Shown one piece after another: positions 52,060 through 61,582 of a stretch of 64,000 nt of DNA (position 1 is its first letter; each line of letters opens with the position of its first letter). The DNA comes from Pseudomonas sp. L5B5. Its GTDB lineage: Bacteria > Pseudomonadota > Gammaproteobacteria > Pseudomonadales > Pseudomonadaceae. The notes under the pieces were generated by a model, which saw only the letters and a program-made list of their open reading frames with translations, did no database searches and was not told the DNA's origin. Position numbers and translations under genes: made by a program. The stretch spans positions 744,001 to 808,000 of the forward strand of contig NZ_CP084742.1 in assembly GCF_020520285.1 (NCBI RefSeq), in the 5' to 3' direction.

Positions 52060-52132
52060 TGCCCTCCTCCTTCCTTGTGCCATGGCGCCTCCGCGCACGG
52101 CACTCCAGACACTCCACACAGTAAGTGAAGAT

Positions 52133-53257
52133 ATGAACACGACACTCAAACGATGGGTCGGCGGCACCGCCTTGCTGGTGGCCGGCAGTACCCTCGCCAT
52201 TGCCCTGCTGGGCGTGACCTCGTCCACCGCTGCCGGTGATACCGAGCCCTCCCTGCCGGCCATCAAGGTGGCCGTGGCCCAGGTTGCCCAGGGCCCGTTG
52301 CCAAACCTGCTGACCGGTATCGGCGAGTTGGAAGCCACCCGCCAAGTGATGGTGACCGCCGAAACCGGCGGCCTGGTCACGGTCATTGCCTTGCGCGCCG
52401 GAGAAGCCGTGCGTGCCGGGCAAACCCTGGTGCAACTCAACGACGCTCCCGAGCGCGGCGAGCTGGCACGCCTGCAGGCCCAGGCCAGCAATGCGCGCTC
52501 GCGGCTGCAACGCACTCGCCTGTTGCTGCCCCAGCAAGCAGCTACCCAGGAACAGCTGGATGAGGCCCAAGCCGACTTCCGGCAGGTCCAGGGCGATATC
52601 GCCCGCGTCCAGGCGCTGATCGAGCAGAAACGCATCAAGGCACCGTTTTCCGGGGTGCTGGGAGTGCGCAAGGTCAACCTGGGCCAGTTCGTCCAGGCCG
52701 GCGACCCGATGGTCTCGCTGACCGATGCGCAAACGCTGTTTGCCAACGTCAACCTGCCGGAGCGCACCCTGTCGGTGCTCAAGCCCGGGCAAGCCATGCA
52801 ACTGTCGGTGGATGCCTACCCCGGTCGCCAGTTCACCGGCAAGGTCAGCACGCTGGAGCCGCGCATCGACCCGGGCACACGCACGCTGCTGGTCCAGGCC
52901 ACCCTGCCCAACCCGGACAACCTGCTCGCCCCGGGCATGTATGTGAATGCCCAGGTCAGCCTGCCGACTTCGGAGCAGGTCCTGAGCGTTCCGGAAACTG
53001 CGGTCAGCTACAACAGCTACGGCGACTACGTGTACACCGTGCAAGGCGATGACCCGCGCACCCTGAGCGTGCGCCTGGCGCAAGTGAAGACCGGGGCGCG
53101 CATCGCCGGCCGGGTCGTGCTGCTCGATGGGGTCAAGGCCCAGGACCGGGTCGTCACTTCCGGCCAGTTGCGCCTGAGCAATGGCGCGCACATCGAAATC
53201 ATTCCGTGGGACAACGTCGCGCTCAAGGCGCCGCGTGATCCTGCCTCGAACCCATAA
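52133..53257 (+). CDS. RND efflux membrane fusion protein (MexH-like)
   Basis: This 374-aa periplasmic adaptor has an N-terminal membrane/signal segment (GTALLVAGSTLAIALLG) and a lipoyl/barrel-sandwich domain split around a helical hairpin (ELARLQAQASNARSRLQRTR). The second lipoyl half reads RIKAPFSGVLGVRKVNLGQF, followed by beta-barrel and membrane-proximal domains. It bridges the RND pump and the outer-membrane channel. The gene order adaptor-pump-channel matches MexH-MexI-OpmD. The next gene follows after 15 bp. Confidence 0.92.
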   Translation: MNTTLKRWVGGTALLVAGSTLAIALLGVTSSTAAGDTEPSLPAIKVAVAQVAQGPLPNLLTGIGELEATRQVMVTAETGGLVTVIALRAGEAVRAGQTLVQLNDAPERGELARLQAQASNARSRLQRTRLLLPQQAATQEQLDEAQADFRQVQGDIARVQALIEQKRIKAPFSGVLGVRKVNLGQFVQAGDPMVSLTDAQTLFANVNLPERTLSVLKPGQAMQLSVDAYPGRQFTGKVSTLEPRIDPGTRTLLVQATLPNPDNLLAPGMYVNAQVSLPTSEQVLSVPETAVSYNSYGDYVYTVQGDDPRTLSVRLAQVKTGARIAGRVVLLDGVKAQDRVVTSGQLRLSNGAHIEIIPWDNVALKAPRDPASNP

Positions 53258-53272
53258 CAGGCGAAAATTGCC

Positions 53273-56200
53273 ATGAAGTTCACTGATCTGTTTGTCCGCC
53301 GCCCCGTACTGGCGCTGGTGGTCAGTACCCTGGTGCTGTTGCTGGGCCTGCTGGCGGTCAACCAACTGCCGGTGCGACAGTACCCGCTCACGGAAAGCTC
53401 CACCCTGACCATCACCACCCAGTACCCGGGGGCTTCGCCGCAGTTGATGCAGGGTTTCGTGACCCAGGCGATCGCGCAATCGGTGGCAACGGTCGAGGAC
53501 GTCGACTACATGACGTCGACCTCGACCCAGGGCCGCAGCATGATTGCCGTGCGCATGAAGCTCAACGCCGACTCGAACAAGGCCATGACCCAGGTCATGG
53601 CCAAGGTCAACGAGGTCAAGTACCGGTTGCCCGCCGAAGCCTATGACCCGGTGATCGTCAAGTCTTCCGGCGATGCCACGGCGGTCGCCTACGTCGGTTT
53701 CTCCAGCCCTAGCCTGTCCACCGCCGCGCTGTCGGACTACGTGACCCGCGTGGTGCAACCGCAACTGTCGTCCATCGAAGGAGTCGGCAGCATCGACCTC
53801 AACGGTGGGCAGAAAATGGCCATGCGCATCTGGCTAGACGCCAACCGCATGGCGGCACACGGCATTTCCGGCGGCGACGTGGCGCAAGCGCTGCGCGACA
53901 ACAACGTGCAGGCTGCACCCGGCCAAGCCAAGGGCCTGTATGTGGTCTCCGACATCCAGGTCAATACCGACCTGGTCGACGTGGCCGAATTCCGCGACCT
54001 GGTGGTCAAGTCGACCCCGGTCGGCATCGTGCGCCTGAATGACATTGCCACCGTCGAGCTTGGCGCGGCATCCAGCGACACCAGCGCCACCATGGATGGG
54101 GTCAACGCGGTGTTCTTCGGGCTCAACGCCGCCCCCAATGCCAACCCGCTGGTGATCGTCAAGAAGCTCAACGAGCTGCTGCCGGGCATCCGTCAGAACC
54201 TGCCACCGGACGTCAAGGTGGCCGTACCTTTCGAACTGGCGCGGTTCATCAGCGCGTCGATCGACGAAGTGCTGGGCACCCTGGGCGAGGCGATCGTGAT
54301 CGTGGTGCTGGTGATTTTCCTCAGCCTGGGCTCGGCTCGCGCGGTGATCATCCCGGTGATCACCATCCCCCTGTCGATGCTCGGAGCCGCGGCCTTCATG
54401 GCGATGTTCGGCTTCAGCATCAACTTGCTGACCCTGCTGGCCATGGTGCTGGCCATCGGCCTGGTGGTGGATGACGCCATCATTGTGGTGGAAAACGTCC
54501 ACCGGCATATCGAAGAGGGTCATTCGCCGGCCCGCGCTGCGCTGATCGGCGCCCGCGAAGTGGCCGCGCCGGTGATCGCGATGACCCTGACCCTGGCCGC
54601 GGTGTATGCGCCGATCGGCCTGATGGGTGGCCTGACCGGTTCGCTGTTCAAGGAGTTCGCCTTCACCCTGGCCGGGTCGGTCATGGTCTCGGGGCTCATC
54701 GCCCTGACCCTGTCGCCGGTGATGAGTTCGTTCCTGCTCAACAGCGCGATGAGCGAAGGCTGGATGGCGCGCCGGGCGGAGCGGTTCTTCCATCACCTGG
54801 GCGAGGCCTATGGCCGGGTGCTGGACCTGTCCCTGCATCATCGCTGGGTCACCTGCGCTGTCGCAGCCTTGGTCCTGCTCAGTGTGCCGCTGCTGTACAG
54901 CCGTGCCCAGAACGAACTGGCGCCGGTGGAAGACCAGGCGACGGTGCTGACCGCGATCAAGTCGCCGCAGAATGCCAATATCGCCTACGTCGAGAAGTTC
55001 GCCGAACAGTGGAACACGGTCATGGGCGAACTGCCCGAGCAGAGCAACCTGTGGCTGATCAACGGCATCAATGGAGTGTCCAACAGTATCGGCGGGGTGA
55101 ACTTCGTCGAATGGGAGAAACGCCAGCGTAACGCCGACCAGATCCAGGTCGACATGCAGAACCGCGCCAACCTCATCGAGGGCAACAACGTGTTCGCCTT
55201 CCAGTTGCCATCGCTGCCCGGCTCCACCGGCGGCCTGCCCGTGCAGATGGTGATCAAGAGCGCCGGCGACTACAAGGTCGTCTACGAGGCCATGGAGATC
55301 CTGAAAAGCGCGGCGCGCCACAGTGGCCTGTTCATGGTGGTGGACAGCGACCTGGACTACAACAACTCGGTGATCCGCATCCAGGTCGATCGCGCCAAGG
55401 CCAACAGCCTGGGCGTAACCATGAAAGCCATCGGCGACACCCTGGCGGTGCTGGTCGGTGAAAACTACGTCAACCGCTTTGCCATGGACGGACGCTCCTA
55501 TGACGTCATTCCGCAGAGCCTGCGCAACGAGCGGCTGTCGCCCGAAGCCCTGGCGCGGTTCTATGTGAGCAGTGCCTCGGGTGCGCAGGTGCCGCTGTCC
55601 AACCTGGTCACGGTCTCGACCGGTGTGGAACCGAACCAGCTGACCCAGTTCAACCAGCTCAACTCGGCGATCCTGCAGGCCATTCCCAACCCCGGCGTGA
55701 GCATGGGCGAGGCCGTACAGTTCCTCGAGGCGCAGGCCGGCAATCTGCCGCCCGGGTTCAGCTACGACTGGCTATCGGATTCGCGCCAGTATCAGCAGGA
55801 AGGCGCGGCACTGATCATGGCCTTCGTCTTCGCCATCATCGTGATCTACCTGGTCCTGGCGGCCCAGTACGAAAGCCTGCGTGACCCGCTGATCATCCTG
55901 ATCAGTGTCCCGATGTCGATATGCGGTGCCTTGATTCCCCTGGCACTGGGCATGGCGACCATCAACATCTACACGCAGATCGGACTGGTGACGCTGATCG
56001 GCCTGATCAGCAAGCACGGGATCCTGATGGTCGAGTTCGCCAATGAGGTACAGGTCAAGGTAGGCCTTGATCGGCGTGCGGCCATCCTGCACTCGGCCAG
56101 GCTGCGCCTGCGACCGATCCTGATGACCACCGCGGCCATGGTCACCGGCCTGATCCCGCTACTGTTCGCCTCGGGGGCCGGTGCCCACAGCCGTTACGAC

Positions 56201-56374
56201 CTGGGCCTGGTCATCGTGGTCGGCATGCTGGTCGGCACGGTATTCACCCTGCTGGTACTGCCCACCATGTATTCGCTCATCGCTGTCGACCATCGCGCTG
56301 CAGCCGACCATCCGCGTAACCGTGAACTGGCATCCGTCGACGACGCGGACGCCGCAATGACCCCCAGGGGGTAA
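53273..56374 (+). CDS. RND efflux transporter, MexI-like
   Basis: This 1033-aa HAE1-family pump has twelve spans. The start MKFTDLFVRRPVLALVVSTL is almost that of MexI. The proton-relay helix 4 contains GLVVDDAIIVVENVHRH, with the Asp pair near residues 402-403, and the C-terminal half has GLISKHGILMVEFANE. Large periplasmic porter loops are present. It expels amphiphilic compounds using the proton gradient. In P. aeruginosa MexGHI-OpmD exports phenazine and quinolone intermediates; the equivalent substrate here is not determined. Confidence 0.95.
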   Translation: MKFTDLFVRRPVLALVVSTLVLLLGLLAVNQLPVRQYPLTESSTLTITTQYPGASPQLMQGFVTQAIAQSVATVEDVDYMTSTSTQGRSMIAVRMKLNADSNKAMTQVMAKVNEVKYRLPAEAYDPVIVKSSGDATAVAYVGFSSPSLSTAALSDYVTRVVQPQLSSIEGVGSIDLNGGQKMAMRIWLDANRMAAHGISGGDVAQALRDNNVQAAPGQAKGLYVVSDIQVNTDLVDVAEFRDLVVKSTPVGIVRLNDIATVELGAASSDTSATMDGVNAVFFGLNAAPNANPLVIVKKLNELLPGIRQNLPPDVKVAVPFELARFISASIDEVLGTLGEAIVIVVLVIFLSLGSARAVIIPVITIPLSMLGAAAFMAMFGFSINLLTLLAMVLAIGLVVDDAIIVVENVHRHIEEGHSPARAALIGAREVAAPVIAMTLTLAAVYAPIGLMGGLTGSLFKEFAFTLAGSVMVSGLIALTLSPVMSSFLLNSAMSEGWMARRAERFFHHLGEAYGRVLDLSLHHRWVTCAVAALVLLSVPLLYSRAQNELAPVEDQATVLTAIKSPQNANIAYVEKFAEQWNTVMGELPEQSNLWLINGINGVSNSIGGVNFVEWEKRQRNADQIQVDMQNRANLIEGNNVFAFQLPSLPGSTGGLPVQMVIKSAGDYKVVYEAMEILKSAARHSGLFMVVDSDLDYNNSVIRIQVDRAKANSLGVTMKAIGDTLAVLVGENYVNRFAMDGRSYDVIPQSLRNERLSPEALARFYVSSASGAQVPLSNLVTVSTGVEPNQLTQFNQLNSAILQAIPNPGVSMGEAVQFLEAQAGNLPPGFSYDWLSDSRQYQQEGAALIMAFVFAIIVIYLVLAAQYESLRDPLIILISVPMSICGALIPLALGMATINIYTQIGLVTLIGLISKHGILMVEFANEVQVKVGLDRRAAILHSARLRLRPILMTTAAMVTGLIPLLFASGAGAHSRYDLGLVIVVGMLVGTVFTLLVLPTMYSLIAVDHRAAADHPRNRELASVDDADAAMTPRG

Positions 56375-56384
56375 GGAACACATC

Positions 56385-57827
56385 ATGTCAAACACAGGAC
56401 TCTTTGCGCGGCGCCCGCTGTGCGCGGTGCTGCTCTCGCTCGGTTTGGCCGGTTGCGCGGTGGGGCCCGACTACCAGCCCCGCACCGACACTGCGCGGCC
56501 GTTGCCCCAGCGCCTGGATACGGCGCTGTACTCCAGTGAACAGCTGCAACGGGACTGGTGGCGCCAGTTCCAGGATCCGCAACTGGACCAGTTGATGGAC
56601 CAGGCACTGAGCCGCAACCGCGACATCCACCAGGCCCAGGCCAGGCTGCTGGAAGCCCGGGCCGAGCTCGATGAGCGCCAGCTCGACCGTCTGCCGACCG
56701 TCACCGCCGAGGGCGGATATTCACGCAGCAAGGCCCAGGACAACCCCGGCCCTGCCGGGGAACGCAATCTGGCCAAGAGCTACCGGGCCGGGCTGGACGC
56801 TCAATGGGAGATCGATCTGTTCGGCCGCTTGCAGCGCCTGTCCGAAGCCGCCGCCGCCCGTGGCGAGGCGGCCGAGGCGGATGTGGCGCAAGCGCGCATC
56901 GTGGTTGCGGCCGAAGTGGCGCGCAACTACTTCGAGATGCGCGGCGCCCAGCGCCAGTTGGACGTGGCCCGCGCGGCCCTGGAGAACCAGCAGAACATGG
57001 TGCAGGTGGTGACAGCCATGGTCGGCGTCGGGCGCGGCGCCGCCGATGAGCTGGCCAGCGCCGAAGCCGAGCAAGCCCGCCAGCAGGCCGCCTTGCCGCC
57101 CCTGGAGACCCGTGTCCAACTGGCCCGCTACCGCCTGGCGGTACTGGTGGCTGCTCAACCCAGCGAGCTGCCGGCGTTGATCCGCCCAGTTGCCCTGGAG
57201 CCACTGGTCACCCGCTTGCCGATCGGCAATCTCGCCGACCTGTTGCGCCAGCGCCCGGACATTGCCAGCGCCGAGCGGGACTTGGCCGCCTCCACGGCGG
57301 ATATCGGCGCGGTGACCGCCGAACTCTATCCCCGCCTGGACCTGGGTGGTTTCCTGGGGTTCGTGGCCATTCGAGGCTCGGACCTGGGCTCCAGCAGCAG
57401 TCGCGCCTTCAGCGTGCTGCCCGGCGTCAGCTGGCCTGCCCTGCACCTGGCCAGCGTCAAGGCCCGGCAACGCCAGGTCCAGGCTCGCCAGCAAGGCGCC
57501 CATGCCCATTACGAGCAGGTAGTGCTGCAGGCGGTGGCGGAAGCCGAAGGCGCGCTGACCACCTACAGCCAATCGCAGCAGCGACTGGGGGACCTGTTGC
57601 AAGCCGCCCGACACAGCGCCCGGGCCGCCAGCCTGGCGCAGGTGCGCTATCAGGCGGGCGCGGCTCCTTACTTGCTGGCGCTGCAAGCCCAGCGCACCCG
57701 GCTGCAGTCCGAAGATGCCCTGGCGCAGGCGGATACTGCGTCCTATATCAATGTGGTTGCGCTGTACAAGGCGCTGGGGGGTGGCTGGCGGACACCGATT
57801 CGAGTCACCGTGGTCAATCGCGATTAA
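56385..57827 (+). CDS. RND outer-membrane factor lipoprotein (OprM/OpmD-like)
   Basis: This 480-aa TolC-family lipoprotein has a signal with lipobox LAGCAVGPDYQP and the duplicated outer-membrane efflux (OEP) domain. The first repeat contains ARLLEARAELDERQLDRLPT and the second QVRYQAGAAPYLLALQAQRT, the alpha-barrel hairpins of the trimeric channel. It lies 10 bp after the pump gene and completes the operon. Confidence 0.94.
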   Translation: MSNTGLFARRPLCAVLLSLGLAGCAVGPDYQPRTDTARPLPQRLDTALYSSEQLQRDWWRQFQDPQLDQLMDQALSRNRDIHQAQARLLEARAELDERQLDRLPTVTAEGGYSRSKAQDNPGPAGERNLAKSYRAGLDAQWEIDLFGRLQRLSEAAAARGEAAEADVAQARIVVAAEVARNYFEMRGAQRQLDVARAALENQQNMVQVVTAMVGVGRGAADELASAEAEQARQQAALPPLETRVQLARYRLAVLVAAQPSELPALIRPVALEPLVTRLPIGNLADLLRQRPDIASAERDLAASTADIGAVTAELYPRLDLGGFLGFVAIRGSDLGSSSSRAFSVLPGVSWPALHLASVKARQRQVQARQQGAHAHYEQVVLQAVAEAEGALTTYSQSQQRLGDLLQAARHSARAASLAQVRYQAGAAPYLLALQAQRTRLQSEDALAQADTASYINVVALYKALGGGWRTPIRVTVVNRD

Positions 57828-57890
57828 CCGCCGCGCTGGACGCGTGTCCGGCTCCTGGCACGCGTGCAGCGCAAACGTTCGGCAAAAAAA

Positions 57891-57918
57891 ACCGCCTGCT
57901 CCCGAAGGAACAGGCGGT
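57891..57918 (+). terminator. Terminator-like hairpin after the efflux operon
   Basis: ACCGCCTG (57891-57898) pairs with CAGGCGGT (57911-57918). The A-run at 57884-57890 gives a U-run only on the minus strand, so efficiency on the plus strand is doubtful and the downstream AraC gene could be read through. Confidence 0.5.
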
Positions 57919-58006
57919 ATTACGCGAAAAGTCTTTTATATATCCAATGAAATAATCCCGATGCTACAGTCAAAAACGTGTATTTCAGGATTGAAAAGGT
58001 TGCTCA

Positions 58007-58930
58007 ATGGACCCGCTCTCAGGTGTTCTGTCTTTATTGCGGATCCGCAACTATCACTCCGCAGCGTTGAATCTTGGGGGCGACTGGGCGTTCCATTTTC
58101 CCGAGATCGCCGGGATCAAGTTCACCACCGTGGTGCAAGGCAGTTGCTGGCTGGTGGTCGAGGGCGAGCAGCAACCACAGCGATTGCAGCAGGGTGACTG
58201 TTACCTGATGACGCGGGGGCGCCGCTTCGCGCTCTACAGCGACATGTCCCAGGTTCCCATCGATTCCGACCGCTACTTCCAGCGCCTGGCCAAGGACGAA
58301 CTCATCCTCGACTACGGTGGCCAGGACACCCAACTGGTCGGCGGTCGCTTCGAGTTCACCGCAGTCCCCGCCCAGGTCCTGCTTAGTTCCCTGCCGTCGG
58401 TGGTCCACCTGACCGGAGTGTCCGCCCAGGCATCGGTGCTGCGCTGGGCCCTGGAGCGCTTCATCTCGGAACTGCAGCAGCGCCAGCCGGGCCGTTCGCT
58501 GGTCACCGAGCACCTGGCGCACATCATGCTCGTCGAAGTGCTGCGGGTGCACCTGGACACTCTCGACGGCGAAGGCACGGGCTGGTTTGCCGGCCTGGCC
58601 GATCGTTACCTGAGCAGCGCGATCGGTGCCCTCCACGACCAGCCGGCACGCCGCTGGACCGTGGAGGAGCTGGCCGGGATGGCGAACATGTCGCGCTCGG
58701 CGTTTGCCCAGCGCTTCAAGAATGTCGTCGGCGTCGCGCCCATGGAGTACCTGACCCGCTGGCGGATGCTGCTGGCCAGCGATCGCTTGCGCAACTCTGC
58801 CGACAGCATCTCCAGCATTGCCTTTTCACTGGGCTACGAATCGGAAAGTGCCTTCAGCAACGCCTTCAAGCGAGTGATGAGCGAGGCGCCGCGCCACTAT
58901 CAGCGTGCCCAGCAGGCATGTAGCGCCTAG
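58007..58930 (+). CDS. AraC-family regulator with cupin_6 effector domain
   Basis: This 307-aa protein has an N-terminal cupin_6 domain of RCS-box type (VVQGSCWLVVEGEQQPQRLQ) and a C-terminal double helix-turn-helix. ELAGMANMSRSAFAQRFKNV lies near residue 225, with VVGVAPMEYLTRWRM as the linker helix and ISSIAFSLGYESESAFSNAF as the second HTH. It is oriented with the efflux operon and is the best candidate for its regulator, though no AraC-type site was identified. It converges tail-to-tail with the SDR remnant: the two stops share CTAG at 58927-58930. Confidence 0.9.
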   Translation: MDPLSGVLSLLRIRNYHSAALNLGGDWAFHFPEIAGIKFTTVVQGSCWLVVEGEQQPQRLQQGDCYLMTRGRRFALYSDMSQVPIDSDRYFQRLAKDELILDYGGQDTQLVGGRFEFTAVPAQVLLSSLPSVVHLTGVSAQASVLRWALERFISELQQRQPGRSLVTEHLAHIMLVEVLRVHLDTLDGEGTGWFAGLADRYLSSAIGALHDQPARRWTVEELAGMANMSRSAFAQRFKNVVGVAPMEYLTRWRMLLASDRLRNSADSISSIAFSLGYESESAFSNAFKRVMSEAPRHYQRAQQACSA

Positions 58931-59466
58931 CGCAGACCACCACCAATGATCAGCGTTTCACCGGTGATCCAGCTCGCGTCGTCCGAGGCCAGGAAAGCCA
59001 CGGCCGGCGCGATGTCCTGGGGCTGCCCGATGCGCCCCAGAGGCGTGATGGATTCGATCTTGCTGCGAAAACCACCCTCGAAGAAACCACTGGCATGCAC
59101 CCCTTCGGTCACCTCGCCCAGCTCGCCAGTGGAGTAGACCCCGGTATTGTTGACTAGGATGTCGACGCGGCCATAACGATGAGCGACTGCCTTGAAAAGC
59201 GTCTTGACCTCAAGGCTCTTCGCCACGTCTGCCTGGATGGCGAAGGCACTGCCCCCCTGCTCGAGAATCCGCGTCACGACCTGGTCGGCATCGGTCTTGC
59301 TGCGCGTGTAGTTGACGATGACCGTGGCGCCCTCCCGAGCCAGTTGTCGGGCGATCTGGGCACCAATGCCTTTGGAGGAGCCGGTGACCATTGAAACGAG
59401 CTTAAGGCGCGGGTCCTGAGGTGTTAATGACTGAAAACCCGGGAAACATGCGTCAGCGTCCAGCAT
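58927..59466 (-). pseudogene. SDR with internal in-frame deletion removing the catalytic centre
   Basis: The N-terminal half carries the cofactor motif TGSSKGIG and DILVNNTGVYSTGELGEVTEG. The sequence then jumps directly to VHASGFFEGG and the C-terminal TPLGRIGQPQDIAPAVAFLA plus TGETLIIGGGLR. The region that normally holds the catalytic Ser and YxxxK (about 80 residues) is absent, with no stop or frameshift. It can bind cofactor at best and should be inactive as a dehydrogenase. The start is uncertain (59466 or 59391). Confidence 0.75.
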
Positions 59467-59702
59467 GTTTGCGTACAGGACTTCACCGCCGCCGCTGGCC
59501 ATCCGGCCCGACGAGACAGCTGCCTGGGGACTGTGGAACACGCCAGCCGTGCTCAAGGGATGCGAGCGATCCGATTGCCAAATCCCAGCGCCAACACAGC
59601 ACGGTTTTCTGTTGATCCGCTCAGGGGAAATGACGCATTTTATCAAGAGCGCATCGTTTATTTAGCGAGTTGCGAATCGAACATCATTGGAGACACAACC
59701 TG

Positions 59703-60329
59703 ATGGAAAGCACCACCTTGCTCCTGTTCATTGTCTCTGTCAGCGCGGTCATGATGACGCCTGGCCCATCGATGCTGCTGGCGCTCAACAATGGCGCAGC
59801 CCACGGCATGCGCGTCGCGTCGTATGGCATGGCGGGCGCGGCACTGTCCGATATCATCCTGATCGGCGCAGTCGGATGTGGCCTGGGTGCACTGCTTGAA
59901 GCCTCGGAACAGTTGTTCTCGCTGGTCAAGTGGGCAGGTGCCGCCTACCTCTTGTACTTGGCCTGGAACCTGTGGCACGCACCGACTCGGCCGTTGGCCG
60001 ACGCGCTCGTGCAACACGCCACCAGGGGGCGTTCGGCCTTCATGCGGGCGCTATTGGTCGGGCTGTCCAACCCCAAGGGCCTGCTGTTCTTTTCAGCCTT
60101 CCTGCCGCAGTTCATCAGCCCTGAAGGTCCGATCGCCCAGCAGTACGTGACGCTGGCCGTGATAAGCGCCTTGATCGACTGCGTCTTCATGAGCCTGTAT
60201 GCGCTTGGAGGCCGGCACGCCATGCGGCGCTTTTCCGCCAAAGTGATGCAATGCATCAACAGGGGCTGTGCCATGACCCTGGCAGCACTCGCCATAGGGC
60301 TGGCGCTGTATCGACGCAGCGAGCGCTGA
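59703..60329 (+). CDS. LysE/RhtB family exporter 2
   Basis: This 208-aa membrane protein has the signature MTPGPSMLLALNNGAAHG near residue 19, a VGLSNPKGLLFFSAFLP segment near 120, and six hydrophobic helices. It is a second, only distantly similar LysE-type exporter in the window. GGAGAC precedes the ATG. Substrate unknown. Confidence 0.9.
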   Translation: MESTTLLLFIVSVSAVMMTPGPSMLLALNNGAAHGMRVASYGMAGAALSDIILIGAVGCGLGALLEASEQLFSLVKWAGAAYLLYLAWNLWHAPTRPLADALVQHATRGRSAFMRALLVGLSNPKGLLFFSAFLPQFISPEGPIAQQYVTLAVISALIDCVFMSLYALGGRHAMRRFSAKVMQCINRGCAMTLAALAIGLALYRRSER

Positions 60330-60425
60330 AGCCCTTCGCGCTCACCGCCAACCCGGCTGACTGCCCCGCTGCGACCTGCTGACGGGGCGGGTGATTCTAG
60401 TGGCCCCGGCAAACTTGCGCCCGCC

Positions 60426-61568
60426 TCACGTCACCGCCTGGTACCTCACCCGGTGCGCCTCGGTCGGCAGCGGTACCTCCCATTTGAACAGCATGCGACG
60501 GATATCATCGTTGCGCAGCGAGGTGTCGCGCTGCTGGTTGCGCCGCATGATCTCGCGCTCGGGGCTTTCCAGGTAGACGATTTCCACCTCTGCGCCGTAA
60601 CCGTACAGCAAGTCCAGGGTGCGGCTGCGCATCTGCGCCGACAGGTGCGTCGAGTTCCACACGAACGGCCGGTGCTCGCGCAACAGGACCTTGGCCCGGT
60701 CGATGGCGTAGTGCGCCGCCGCCCCTTCGTTCTGCCCGTGGCGCAGGCCAAGGGCCTGGCGTGCATCGTCGAACGACACCACCGGCAGCCCGGGATGGTG
60801 GTCTGCGGTCCAGGTGTCCTTGCCACTGGCCGGCAAGCCGGAGAGCATCACCACTTGCGAGCCTTGCGGCGGGTGCAGTGAATAGTCGGGATGCACCCGG
60901 GCACCACGCAGGTACTGAATGCGCGTGTAGTCGTCGGCAAACGCCCGCGGCCCGTGCAGGCAGCCCTCCTCGTGCGCCAGTTCGCGCCACAACTCGATGG
61001 CCGTCATCACATCGGCCTTGCCGGCGTAGTCACGGCCTTGCATGTCGGCTTCGGCCACCGCACACAGCATCCACACCGGCAACTCCCACGACAGCTTGTG
61101 CAACAGGAACTCGGCGCTGCGTCCACTGCGATCACCCTGCAGGGCAAAGAACGGTAGCTGGTGCACGGCGATGATGCGGCAGATCTGTTCACGCAGATCG
61201 AATGGCACACCGGCGCGCCACAACAGCAACCGCGCATCCACCGCGCCCCGGCGAGAATGGCCGGGCTGGCCGATGCGCCCGGTTTCAGGGTCGATCACCG
61301 TGGTGTCGGGTTTGGCGATGTCGTGCAGCAAGGCGGCAAAGAACAGCACGAAGCGCTGCTCGGTGGTGGCCTGTCGGTAGGCTGGCTGAGCCAGCAGTGC
61401 CTCGACCACGAGACGGGTATGAATCCATACATCGCCCTCGGCGTGGTAGGTCGGGTCCTGGGGGGTGTCGGCCAGGCGGGCCAGGGCCGGGATGGCCGCC
61501 AGGCAGGCGGCGGCGTCCATATCGTGCCCGGGCTCGGGCACCAGTCGTTGCAGTTGATGAATATCCAT
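60426..61568 (-). CDS. HD-Pnk: HD phosphohydrolase fused to polynucleotide kinase
   Basis: This 380-aa bifunctional enzyme has an N-terminal HD domain at residues about 1-230, with histidines in WIHTRLVVEAL, FFAALLHDIAKPDTT and AVHQLPFF. The C-terminal P-loop kinase covers about 240-380: Walker A SGLPASGKDTWT, a DD pair in VVSFDDARQAL, and lid ESPEREIMRRNQQRD. This is the architecture of Runella HD-Pnk, which removes 2',3'-cyclic phosphates and phosphorylates 5'-OH ends in RNA/DNA repair. ATG at 61568 has AAGGAG upstream, 14 bp after the ligase stop. It prepares broken ends for the co-encoded ligase. Confidence 0.88.
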   Translation of the reverse strand: MDIHQLQRLVPEPGHDMDAAACLAAIPALARLADTPQDPTYHAEGDVWIHTRLVVEALLAQPAYRQATTEQRFVLFFAALLHDIAKPDTTVIDPETGRIGQPGHSRRGAVDARLLLWRAGVPFDLREQICRIIAVHQLPFFALQGDRSGRSAEFLLHKLSWELPVWMLCAVAEADMQGRDYAGKADVMTAIELWRELAHEEGCLHGPRAFADDYTRIQYLRGARVHPDYSLHPPQGSQVVMLSGLPASGKDTWTADHHPGLPVVSFDDARQALGLRHGQNEGAAAHYAIDRAKVLLREHRPFVWNSTHLSAQMRSRTLDLLYGYGAEVEIVYLESPEREIMRRNQQRDTSLRNDDIRRMLFKWEVPLPTEAHRVRYQAVT

Positions 61569-61582
61569 TTCGGCAGGCTCCT

